Assembly (NCBI GenBank): GCA_964387985.1
Contig: CAYLZG010000160.1
Span: 1 to 9,661, forward strand
DNA: 9,661 nt
Source of the DNA: JALOOB01 sp964387985
GTDB taxonomy: Bacteria > Chloroflexota > Anaerolineae > CG2-30-64-16
Direction: 5' to 3'
The translations under genes were made by a program, and so were the position numbers. This document shows, piece after piece, positions 1-6,082 of the stretch. Within the stretch, counting starts at the first letter, position 1. Each line of letters opens with the position of its first letter. The notes below the pieces were generated by a model. That model ran no database searches. It had not been told where the DNA came from and was given only the letters and a program-made list of their open reading frames with translations.

Positions 1-44
1 GCAGGCAGCCTTGTCGCCCAACGGAGCAAGGGGGGCTAAACAAG

Positions 45-73
45 AGTATAGCAGAAGCGTTGCGTTCCGTCAA
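45..73 (-). promoter_or_regulatory. Leftward sigma70-type promoter for a gene outside the window
   Basis: Read on the minus strand, a -35 box TTGACG (73-68) is followed after 17 bp by a -10 box TATACT (50-45). This is close to the TTGACA-N17-TATAAT consensus, and transcription would start near position 38 and leave the window at its left edge. It implies a gene divergent from the glycosyltransferase at 239. The same TATACT -10 box occurs in the panB promoter and in the proximal yitT promoter, which supports its being a real element in this genome. The gene it serves cannot be seen. Confidence 0.6.
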
Positions 74-127
74 CGACGCGCGGTGGGCCGCGCATTTGCC
101 GAAGCCAGGAAAAATGCGGGCAAATAA

Positions 128-156
128 TTGTTGCCGGCGAATTCTGGTGATACGAT
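128..156 (+). promoter_or_regulatory. Possible extended -10 promoter of the glycosyltransferase gene
   Basis: A weak -35 TTGTTG (128-133) is spaced 17 bp from TACGAT (151-156). The TACGAT has a TG one base upstream (148-149), which makes an extended -10 element. Transcription would begin near 163 and give a leader of about 75 nt before the ATG at 239. The boxes match consensus only partly, so this is a tentative call. If correct, it also shows that the in-frame TTG at 128 cannot be the translation start. Confidence 0.35.
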
Positions 157-238
157 GGTATGGTTATCCGGGCGCCAAGGTTGCTGCCTCACACGGCGCT
201 CCGCTGCGCCCACCCTATTTTCCAACCCGGAGTGGATA

Positions 239-2017
239 ATGCCACGTCAAAATATTCCGCTCGTCGTACATGTCACCCACGAAGCCGGCGTTAAGCTCGG
301 CGGTATCGGGGCCGTGCTCGACGGCTTTCTTAGCTCACCAGAATACAACGCATCCGTTTCTCGCTCGATCCTGGCCGGCCCGATCAATCCGTTCGACACG
401 GTGCAGATGGAGCGCCTGTTCTCAGCAGAAAACCAGCTTCGCGTACGCTATTCGTCACTCTATGGATATGAGTGGAATGAGGGACCGGAGCCAGTGGTGT
501 CGGCCCTGCAGGCGATCGAAGCATCCATGAACGTTAAATTCCTGTATGGGACTCGAACGATTGGTGGCCGAGATCACGAAATCCTGATGGTTGACGCAGG
601 CGGCATCGACGGAAATACGATCAACAGCTTCAAGTTCTATCTCTGGCAGCGCTGGGGACTTTCGTGCAGCCAGTTCCAGGATAACTGGGAGTTCAGCTTC
701 TTTCTGAATGCGGGTGAACCGATCTTCGCGGGGCTGCAGGCCATCACCCAGAACATGGCGCCCGGCGTGGCTCGCTATCTCATCGCACATGAGTGGCTGG
801 GACTGCCCGTGGTCTTCAGCGCGAAGCTGCGCGATGACTCCTTGTATCGAACGATATTCTATGCGCACGAGGTCGCGACTGCGCGGTTGCTTGTCGAGGA
901 GAACGGCGGCCATGACACCCGTTTTTACAATGCCCTGCGCCTTGGCCGGTTCCAGGGAGACAGTCTCGACCAGGTCTTTGGTGATCATTCCTGGTTCTAC
1001 AAGCATGCCATGCTCCTGCGCGCCGGGGTCTGCGACCGCATCTTCGCCGTCGGTGACCCGACGTTTGAGGAGTTACGATTCCTCGGCGGGGTCTTTTCCA
1101 CTGCTCCCATCGACCTGGTTTTCAACGGCATCCCGGCCGCATCGACGTCGCTCGAAGAGAAACTGGTGAGTCGTGATCTCCTGCTGCAATATGCGGAGAA
1201 CCTTTACGGCTACAGGCCCGACTATGTCTTCTCGCACGTGACCCGCATGGTGCCGTCGAAAGCGCTCTGGCGCGATGTCAAGGTGCTCGAACACCTGGAG
1301 TGGACGCTGGCCAGCCGGGGCAAGCGTGCGGTGCTTTTCATCGTGTCTACAGCTTCCCCGACCGGTCGCCGTGCGGAGGACGTGTCTCGCTGGGAGACGG
1401 AGTATGGTTGGCCAGTCGAACACCGGTCGGATAATGGCGACCTGCTCCAGGACGAGGTGCACTTCTTCCATCATGTCCTCGAACCGTTCCATTGGGGGCG
1501 CCAGGCTATCAGGATTTGCCTGATCAATCAGTTCGGATGGGAACGGGCGCGCTGTGGCAACAGGATGCCCGAAGCGATGCGCTTCAGCCATCTGCGCGCC
1601 GGCGTCGATCTTGAATTCGGCCAGTCGATCTATGAGCCATTCGGCATCGCCCAGGTCGAGCCGCTGAGCTCAGGCGCGCTGTGTGTGCCTTCGAGCATCT
1701 GTGGGTGCATGGGCTTTGTCAACCGCGCGAATGGCGGGGTCGTGCCTCGCAATGTCATCGTCGGGGATTATGTCTACATTCCACCCGAATGGCACCTGTG
1801 GAGCGCCTGGGATGCCTTGCGAATCGATCAGGCCGTGCGCGATGCAATCGAGGCACGAGAAAGCTGGGAAGTCGCCCAGCGCATTGCCGAGCGACTCCCC
1901 CTGGATGATGAAGACCGGCGCCGGCTGCTGCAGGAGGGCCAGCGCGTGGCCAGAGGCATGAGCTGGGATGTGGTTGTCAACGACTACTTCTTGCCGGCGC
2001 TCATCAGGACGCGCTAG
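239..2017 (+). CDS. GT-B glycosyltransferase, glycogen/starch synthase-like
   Basis: This 592-residue protein looks like a retaining GT-B glycosyltransferase of the glycogen synthase type (GT5/GT3), which adds glucose from a sugar nucleotide to an alpha-1,4-glucan in the cytoplasm. Near the N-terminus K19-L-G-G matches the KxGG nucleotide-sugar loop of glycogen synthases. H184-E-W resembles the HEW segment of GT3 enzymes, where GT5 enzymes have DWH. R336 with K341 five residues later reproduces the R...K spacing of the donor-phosphate site. E466-P-F-G followed by a conserved Q-V-E-P-L is the EX7E-like donor site of the C-terminal Rossmann domain. The ATG at 239 is chosen over an in-frame TTG at 128 because GGAG at 229-232 lies six bases before it and homology-like sequence begins there. 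Sequence between the two domains is unusually divergent, so the exact acceptor and donor are uncertain. It stands alone and converges on coaX. The family assignment is fairly sure, the glycogen role less so. Confidence 0.72.
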   Translation: MPRQNIPLVVHVTHEAGVKLGGIGAVLDGFLSSPEYNASVSRSILAGPINPFDTVQMERLFSAENQLRVRYSSLYGYEWNEGPEPVVSALQAIEASMNVKFLYGTRTIGGRDHEILMVDAGGIDGNTINSFKFYLWQRWGLSCSQFQDNWEFSFFLNAGEPIFAGLQAITQNMAPGVARYLIAHEWLGLPVVFSAKLRDDSLYRTIFYAHEVATARLLVEENGGHDTRFYNALRLGRFQGDSLDQVFGDHSWFYKHAMLLRAGVCDRIFAVGDPTFEELRFLGGVFSTAPIDLVFNGIPAASTSLEEKLVSRDLLLQYAENLYGYRPDYVFSHVTRMVPSKALWRDVKVLEHLEWTLASRGKRAVLFIVSTASPTGRRAEDVSRWETEYGWPVEHRSDNGDLLQDEVHFFHHVLEPFHWGRQAIRICLINQFGWERARCGNRMPEAMRFSHLRAGVDLEFGQSIYEPFGIAQVEPLSSGALCVPSSICGCMGFVNRANGGVVPRNVIVGDYVYIPPEWHLWSAWDALRIDQAVRDAIEARESWEVAQRIAERLPLDDEDRRRLLQEGQRVARGMSWDVVVNDYFLPALIRTR

Positions 2018-2037
2018 GAGCCGCGCGGGCGAGAAGG

Positions 2038-2805
2038 TTACGGCCGGTTCATCTCATAGATCAGACGCAGGCCATCCAGCGTCAGCCATGGGTCGACGTG
2101 TTGGATGATCTGCGTTTCTTTCGCAACCACTTCGGCCAGACCGCCCGTGGCGATAACTGTCGTGTCATCGCCCAACTCCTTGCGAAAACGAGCTACCAGA
2201 CCCTCAACCAGGCCCACGTAACCGAAGAAGATACCTGCCTGCAAGGCAGCCACGGTGTTTGAGCCAATGGCGCGCGGCGGTGCGGCGATCTCGACGCGGT
2301 ACAACTTGGACGCGCGTGCAAACAAGGCTTCGGCTGCAATCCCGATGCCTGGCGCTATGGCGCCGCCCAGGTAGTCGCCTTCGCGGGAGATGGCATCGAA
2401 GGTCGTAGCGGTTCCGAAGTCAACCACACATGCGGGTCCGCCATACTTTGCCTGGACTGCAGCACAATCCACCACACGATCCGCGCCGACCTCGCGTGGA
2501 TTCTCGTAGCGGATGCGGACTCCGGTCTTGACCCCTGCATCGACCACCAGGGGATCCTGTCCGACATATTCAGCACACACACGACGAAATGTGCCGGTCA
2601 ACGCGGGCACAACACTGGCAATGGCTACACCGGAAATCCGGCCCGGATCGATGCGCCGGTGCGCCATGAGCTGCAGCAGCGCAATGCCATACTCATCCGC
2701 CATCCGGTCGTGCACTGTGGCAAGCCGCCACGTTGCAGCCAGTTGCTCCGACTCGTAAACACCCAGCGTAATGTTGGTGTTTCCAATATCAATTGCAAGG
2801 AACAT
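2038..2805 (-). CDS. coaX: Type III pantothenate kinase
   Basis: This 255-residue protein phosphorylates pantothenate with ATP, the first step of CoA synthesis, as a cytoplasmic homodimer of the ASKHA fold. The N-terminal phosphate-binding motif D6-I-G-N-T-N, G107-A-D-R with the catalytic aspartate D109, D129-F-G-T-A-T-T, the G-G-A-I-A-P-G segment (147-153) and a late A-T-G-G (219-222) are all in the family's order, and the length is typical. The start at 2805 has a strong GGAGG (2815-2811) five bases upstream. An earlier in-frame ATG at 2826 overlaps the panD stop as TGATG but lacks a good ribosome site and would add a non-homologous MTRLEDC. It is the last gene of the pan operon, 20 nt after panD. 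Type III enzymes are known to be insensitive to CoA feedback, so control of the pathway would have to act elsewhere, for example in the panB leader. Confidence 0.96.
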   Translation of the reverse strand: MFLAIDIGNTNITLGVYESEQLAATWRLATVHDRMADEYGIALLQLMAHRRIDPGRISGVAIASVVPALTGTFRRVCAEYVGQDPLVVDAGVKTGVRIRYENPREVGADRVVDCAAVQAKYGGPACVVDFGTATTFDAISREGDYLGGAIAPGIGIAAEALFARASKLYRVEIAAPPRAIGSNTVAALQAGIFFGYVGLVEGLVARFRKELGDDTTVIATGGLAEVVAKETQIIQHVDPWLTLDGLRLIYEMNRP

Positions 2806-2825
2806 GCAGTCCTCCAACCGAGTCA

Positions 2826-3209
2826 TCAACCCATGTCACCAGGAGCCTCAAAGCGCCGGGCCTCGACGACCCGATTATCCTCGCCCATGATCAGTACGAT
2901 AGGCGCCCAGTCGCCGGGCAGCGGCTCGTCAAACATCCCGTAAGCCATAATGATGACCTTGTCACCCACGCATACGAGACGCGCGGCCGCACCGTTTAGC
3001 TCGATGGCGCCGCTGCCGGACGGGCCGGCTATGACGTAGGTTTCCAGGCGAGCGCCGTTGTCCACATCCACAACCTGTACGCGCTCGTAAGGTCTGATCC
3101 CCGTCGCCTTGAGAAGCTCACTGTCGATGGTAATCGACCCAACGTAATTGACGTTGGCCGCGGTGACCGTAGCGCGATGGATCTTTGCAAACATGAAGGT
3201 CCGGATCAT
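2826..3209 (-). CDS. panD: Aspartate 1-decarboxylase proenzyme
   Basis: This 127-residue protein decarboxylates L-aspartate to beta-alanine, the amine half of pantothenate. It is a pyruvoyl enzyme made as a proenzyme that cleaves itself between G24 and S25, and the sequence Y22-V-G-S-I-T-I-D shows that site at exactly the E. coli position. K9, R54, T57 and Y58, known active-site or processing residues, are also conserved at the same numbers. The reading frame stays open to 3419, but the true start is the ATG at 3209: it overlaps the panC stop as ATGA and has GGAG five bases upstream within the last panC codons. That arrangement implies translational coupling with panC, whose product joins beta-alanine to pantoate. 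No PanZ/PanM maturation factor is visible here, as expected outside enterobacteria. Confidence 0.97.
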   Translation of the reverse strand: MIRTFMFAKIHRATVTAANVNYVGSITIDSELLKATGIRPYERVQVVDVDNGARLETYVIAGPSGSGAIELNGAAARLVCVGDKVIIMAYGMFDEPLPGDWAPIVLIMGEDNRVVEARRFEAPGDMG

Positions 3210-4045
3210 TTGGTCTCCAGGAGCTGATTGTCGATTAACCGGGCGCGCCCGATGCGCACAGCCATCGAGAGCAATACCCCATCGGTCGCATGGCCTGACT
3301 CGGCGAGAGTATGGGGATCGGCCGCGCTGACATAGTCCACCTGGGCCAGCGGCTCTGCTGCGAGCACATCGAGCATTATCTGCCGTAAGCGCTGTCCCTC
3401 GCGCTCCCCAGCCAGCCACGCCTTGCGCGCAGTATTCAATGCCCGATTGAGGACGGGCGCAGCCGCACGCTGTTCAGGCGTCAGGTAGATGTTTCGCGAG
3501 GACTTCGCCAGGCCGTCCCGCTCACGCACGATAGGACAGATGACGATGTCCAGCGGAAAAGCCAGATCGCGCGCCATCTGCTGAATCACAACAGCCTGCT
3601 GCGCATCCTTCTGGCCAAAATAGGCGCGATCCGGTTGGAAGACGTTGAACAGCTTGGCGACGACCGTGGCGACACCACGAAAGTGCGCCGGCCGCGAGGC
3701 GCCTTCCAAGGGCCTGGTGACCTCCTCGACGGTCACGTATGTCTGGAAGCCAGGTCCGTATACCTCTTCCGCCGGAGGCGTCCACACCAGGTCCACCCCC
3801 AGGTCAGCCAGCAGCCGGAGGTCGCGCTGAAGATCGCGCGGATAGGCGGCCAGGTCCTCGGTGGGCCCGAACTGGGTGGGGTTAACAAAAATGGAGACGC
3901 CCACATGGTCGTTCTCCAGCCGGGCGCGCTGGACCAGGGCAAGATGGCCCTCGTGCAGAAAGCCCATGGTGGGCACGAGCCCCCAGGAGCCAGGCACAGA
4001 TCCACGGAGGCGCCTCACCTCGTTAATGGTTTCTACGACTTGCAT
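3206..4045 (-). CDS. panC: Pantothenate synthetase (pantoate--beta-alanine ligase)
   Basis: This 279-residue enzyme condenses pantoate with beta-alanine, driven by ATP through a pantoyl-adenylate, to give pantothenate. The class I tRNA-synthetase-like fold is seen in P25-T-M-G-F-L-H-E-G-H (HxGH at 31-34), F53-V-N-P-T-Q-F, H121-F-R-G-V, F143-G-Q-K-D, and the KMSKS-like L-A-K-S-S-R-N (179-185). Length and motif order are normal for the family. The ATG at 4045 is preceded by AGAGG with five bases of spacing, 18 nt downstream of the panE stop. Its stop codon overlaps the start of panD, the gene that supplies its beta-alanine substrate, so the two products are likely made in step. Confidence 0.97.
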   Translation of the reverse strand: MQVVETINEVRRLRGSVPGSWGLVPTMGFLHEGHLALVQRARLENDHVGVSIFVNPTQFGPTEDLAAYPRDLQRDLRLLADLGVDLVWTPPAEEVYGPGFQTYVTVEEVTRPLEGASRPAHFRGVATVVAKLFNVFQPDRAYFGQKDAQQAVVIQQMARDLAFPLDIVICPIVRERDGLAKSSRNIYLTPEQRAAAPVLNRALNTARKAWLAGEREGQRLRQIMLDVLAAEPLAQVDYVSAADPHTLAESGHATDGVLLSMAVRIGRARLIDNQLLETK

Positions 4046-4063
4046 ATTGTCCTCTCGATAGGC

Positions 4064-4963
4064 TCATAGCGCGCGGACAAGCCGCCAGACGACTTCGTTG
4101 ATATCAACAGGAACACCCAGGCCGCGGCCCCCGGCTACAATAATGCCGTTGATGCTATCGATTTCGGTCTGGCGGCCGCGCTCTACATCCTGAAGCATTG
4201 AAGAACGGTTCGCCGCCGTAGTGCGACAAACTGACTCCACAAAACCCACAGGATCCTCAAATGGCAACACAATGCCCTTGGTACGTGCGACGTTGGCTGC
4301 CTCTTCCGCCAACCTGGTCAGAAGCCACCGCCGGTCCTCCGTCTGCAACAATTCGCCGTTGGTCACCCGCCACAGTGCGGTTAGCGGGTTGATGGCGGCG
4401 TTGGCAACTGCTTTCCCCCACAGGCGCGCCTCAATGTCCTGACCCACCTGCGTATGCAGCCCAGCGCGATCCAGGAGCTGGGCGAACGCAGCAACTCGCT
4501 TTTCAGTAACCGGCGTGGCCCCCAGGTAGGTGAGGTTGTGGGCAACATGATGCACCTCGCCCGGGCCAAGCATGGTCGCGCCGTTGTAGGTCACGCCAAC
4601 ACCTGCCCGATCTTCGCCGACTGCGCTACTGAGCGCCGCGTAATTATCGAGCCCGTTTTGTAGCGTCACTGCCAGTCCATCTGCTTCTAGCAGGTCACCC
4701 GCCCATGCTGCTGCGCGCGCCGTCTGGTAGCTCTTGACCAATACGAGCGCCACGTCGACACCGTCAACCCCGACAGGATCGGTGTAGACGGGGACCACCG
4801 CTCGCCACATCCGGCCATCCCCTTCGACGACGTTGATGCCGCCAGCCCGAATGGCCTCGATGCCCTGCGTCCACGTGCCAAGCATGCTCACATGCGCATG
4901 CCGGGCCAGGCGCGCGGCGTAGATGCAGCCCAGGGCGCCCGTGCCGATCACTGCGACGCGCAT
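4064..4963 (-). CDS. panE: 2-dehydropantoate 2-reductase (ketopantoate reductase)
   Basis: This 299-residue protein reduces ketopantoate to pantoate with NADPH. An N-terminal Rossmann motif G7-T-G-A-L-G begins almost at once after the ATG. The V-K-S-Y-Q-T segment (76-81) and N103-G-L-D-N follow. The C-terminal helical domain carries K184 in L-W-G-K-A-V-A-N, N188 next to I-N-P-L-T-A-L, and E268 in T-E-I-D-S-I-N-G, matching the catalytic lysine and substrate-binding residues of the E. coli enzyme. The start at 4963 has GAGG five bases upstream, and this ribosome site overlaps the panB stop codon, so only 7 nt separate the genes. The frame is open to 5056 but the extra residues have no homology-like character. 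Its placement between panB and panC makes the pantoate branch complete without relying on IlvC. Confidence 0.95.
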   Translation of the reverse strand: MRVAVIGTGALGCIYAARLARHAHVSMLGTWTQGIEAIRAGGINVVEGDGRMWRAVVPVYTDPVGVDGVDVALVLVKSYQTARAAAWAGDLLEADGLAVTLQNGLDNYAALSSAVGEDRAGVGVTYNGATMLGPGEVHHVAHNLTYLGATPVTEKRVAAFAQLLDRAGLHTQVGQDIEARLWGKAVANAAINPLTALWRVTNGELLQTEDRRWLLTRLAEEAANVARTKGIVLPFEDPVGFVESVCRTTAANRSSMLQDVERGRQTEIDSINGIIVAGGRGLGVPVDINEVVWRLVRAL

Positions 4964-4970
4964 GTCTGCC

Positions 4971-5843
4971 TCACCTGCCCGCCGGCTGGTCGTGCCCGGT
5001 AGTGTCCCGCACCCAGGACTGCCATTCGGCCTCGTCCATCTGGAACGATTGCTCACCGGCCGGGAAGTGCCGTGCGGCTACGTCTTCCCGGTACGCGGTG
5101 AGGGCTCGCTCCATCTCAGCGAACAACTCGGCGTATCGTTTGGCGAATTTGGGCGTGAAGCGCTCAAATATCCCGAGCAAATCGTGCAACACCAGGACCT
5201 GGCCGTCACACCCCACGCCTGCGCCAATGCCGATGGTCGGGATGCTCAATTCCCTGGAGATGCGTGCAGCAACGCGATCCGGAACCATCTCGAGAACAAT
5301 CATTGCGGCGCCCGCCTCCTGGACGGCCAACGCATCGTCGAGCAGGCGCTGCGCGTCACCAGCGGTTTTTCCCTGGACGCGATACCCCCCCAGCTTGCTC
5401 GCCGACTGCGGCGTCAGGCCGATGTGTCCGACGACGGTTATGCCAGCAGCAGTGATCGCGCGGATGACGTAGGCCATCTCGCGCCCACCTTCGAGCTTCA
5501 CAGCATCCATCCCGGCCTCCTTGAGGAGGCGACCAGCGTTGCGAATTGCCTCAGCCGTGTCACACTGGTAGGACATAAAGGGCAGGTCGCCGATGAGGTA
5601 GGCGTACTGAGCGCCGCGTCGCACGGCCTTGCAGTGATGGATCATCTCGTCCATCGTGACGGGCACGGTTGATTCGTAGCCGAGCACCACCATGCCCACG
5701 GAATCGCCCACAAGGAGAGTGTCCAGCCCTGCACGATCGGCAGCCAAGGCCGACGGGTAGTCGTAGGCGGTTACCATGGTGATCGGCTCACCGCGCGCCT
5801 TCTTCTCCTGCAAAGCCAGAATTGATATCTTCTTGCGCGTCAT
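4971..5843 (-). CDS. panB: 3-methyl-2-oxobutanoate hydroxymethyltransferase (ketopantoate hydroxymethyltransferase)
   Basis: This 290-residue TIM-barrel enzyme transfers a hydroxymethyl group from methylenetetrahydrofolate to 2-ketoisovalerate, giving ketopantoate, the committed step of pantothenate synthesis. The metal ligands and catalytic residues known in the family are present: D47 in L-V-G-D-S, D86 in I-G-D-L-P-F, E118 in V-K-L-E-G-G, and the general base E185 in L-E-M-V-P. H140-I-G-L-T-P-Q is also typical. The C-terminus runs some 20 residues past the usual end and is rich in acidic and aromatic residues. The ATG at 5843 is the only sensible start: the longer open frame to 5933 runs through the terminator hairpin of the leader. 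The ribosome site is odd, consisting of AAAA followed by nine G. It is the first gene of the pan operon. Confidence 0.97.
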   Translation of the reverse strand: MTRKKISILALQEKKARGEPITMVTAYDYPSALAADRAGLDTLLVGDSVGMVVLGYESTVPVTMDEMIHHCKAVRRGAQYAYLIGDLPFMSYQCDTAEAIRNAGRLLKEAGMDAVKLEGGREMAYVIRAITAAGITVVGHIGLTPQSASKLGGYRVQGKTAGDAQRLLDDALAVQEAGAAMIVLEMVPDRVAARISRELSIPTIGIGAGVGCDGQVLVLHDLLGIFERFTPKFAKRYAELFAEMERALTAYREDVAARHFPAGEQSFQMDEAEWQSWVRDTTGHDQPAGR

Positions 5844-5859
5844 TCTCCCCCCCCCTTTT
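5844..5859 (-). promoter_or_regulatory. panB ribosome-binding site with a run of nine G
   Basis: On the minus strand, AAAA (5859-5856) is followed by nine consecutive G (5855-5847) and AGA, then the panB ATG at 5843. The usable Shine-Dalgarno could be AAGG at the left of the tract (ten bases from the start) or GGAG at the right (one base from the start). The homopolymer therefore sets the spacing. Slippage by one or two G during replication would shift this spacing without touching the coding frame. Confidence 0.6.
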
Positions 5860-5870
5860 CCAAGACAAAC

Positions 5871-5898
5871 AAAAAGCCCCTGGCTGACGCCGAGGGGC
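5871..5898 (-). terminator. Intrinsic terminator (attenuator) in the panB leader
   Basis: On the minus strand GCCCCT (5898-5893), a bulged C, GGC, a GTCA loop, GCC and AGGGGC (5881-5876) form a nine-pair hairpin followed at once by TTTTTGTTTG. This is a textbook Rho-independent terminator. It lies 27 nt before the panB ATG and downstream of the operon's own promoter, so it would abort operon transcription instead of ending a gene. The yitT stop is about 185 nt upstream, so it is not placed to serve that gene alone. Confidence 0.85.
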
Positions 5899-5947
5899 AG
5901 AAGTAACGGCAGGATGGGCTCTCCCACCTGCATGCCTGCCGTCTCGG
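5890..5947 (-). promoter_or_regulatory. Putative antiterminator pairing in the panB leader
   Basis: CCGAG (5947-5943) and GGCAG (5940-5936) can pair with CTCGG (5894-5890) and CTGCC (5900-5896): ten base pairs with a small internal loop. The downstream strand is the 5' arm of the terminator, so the two structures exclude each other. The upstream strand also lies in the second pan-like stem. Between them a stable hairpin (5931-5909, GCAGGTGGG with CCCATCCTGC around an AGAG loop) would be looped out unchanged. This is inferred from complementarity only. Confidence 0.5.
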
Positions 5948-5954
5948 TCGCACA
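5931..5954 (-). ncRNA. Second pan-motif-like stem in the panB leader (weaker)
   Basis: On the minus strand CCG/CGG (5947-5945 with 5941-5939) closes an AGA loop. Going outward there is a bulged A5948, the pair G5949-C5938, a bulged A5937, the pair C5950-G5936, and four further pairs after a bulged G. Two bulged adenines recur, as in the upstream copy, but they sit one pair apart instead of three. Published pan RNAs are often in tandem, which favours a second copy. The fit is imperfect. Confidence 0.35.
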
Positions 5955-5995
5955 CGCGATCCAAGCGACTTATGGAATGCGCACCAGGTCAGATA

Positions 5996-6027
5996 CGCGC
6001 TGTCCGCCCAGATGGGTCGGCTGCACG
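5996..6027 (-). ncRNA. pan RNA motif-like stem-loop (candidate ligand-sensing leader)
   Basis: At about +1 of the panB transcript the minus strand folds into a stem of some 12 pairs. CGTGC (6027-6023) pairs with GCGCG (6000-5996), with an A/A mismatch. G6021 pairs with C6002, followed by a bulged A6003. CCG (6020-6018) pairs with CGG (6006-6004), followed by a bulged A6017. CCC/GGG then closes an ATCT loop. A stem with two bulged adenines before panB, panC or panD genes is how the pan motif, known from Chloroflexota, Firmicutes and Deltaproteobacteria, is described. The match is made from memory of that description, not from a covariance model. Confidence 0.6.
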
Positions 6028-6032
6028 AACAG

Positions 6033-6060
6033 AGTATAGCACCACGAGGAGCAAAGTCAA
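6033..6060 (-). promoter_or_regulatory. Promoter of the panB-panE-panC-panD-coaX operon
   Basis: The minus strand shows TTGACT (6060-6055), a 16-bp spacer and TATACT (6038-6033), five of six matches in each box. Transcription should start near 6026, giving a leader of about 180 nt that begins at the pan-like stem and contains the terminator. It lies 22 bp beyond the yitT stop codon, so the operon has its own promoter despite following yitT on the same strand. Confidence 0.8.
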
Positions 6061-6082
6061 TTTGAGCGACAGGTTTTGGCCG

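Noticed and set aside
128..238. TTG at 128 as the start of the glycosyltransferase
   Set aside because: It overlaps the likely promoter and lacks a Shine-Dalgarno. The ATG at 239 has GGAG six bases upstream.
455..1591. Minus-strand open frames of 183 and 172 codons (455-1006 and 1073-1591)
   Set aside because: Both are antisense to the glycosyltransferase gene in high-GC sequence, have no ribosome site and resemble no protein family. They are shadows.
2018..2037. Possible shared terminator between the converging glycosyltransferase and coaX
   Set aside because: The 20-bp gap has no convincing stem and no T-rich tract on either strand.
2826..3419. panD read as a 197-residue protein starting at 3419
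   Set aside because: The first 70 residues overlap panC out of frame. The self-cleavage site G24-S25 is at the standard number only with the start at 3209.
4923..5672. Plus-strand open frame of 249 codons across panE/panB
   Set aside because: It is antisense to panB, which is certain from its catalytic motifs. The translation has no recognisable domain.
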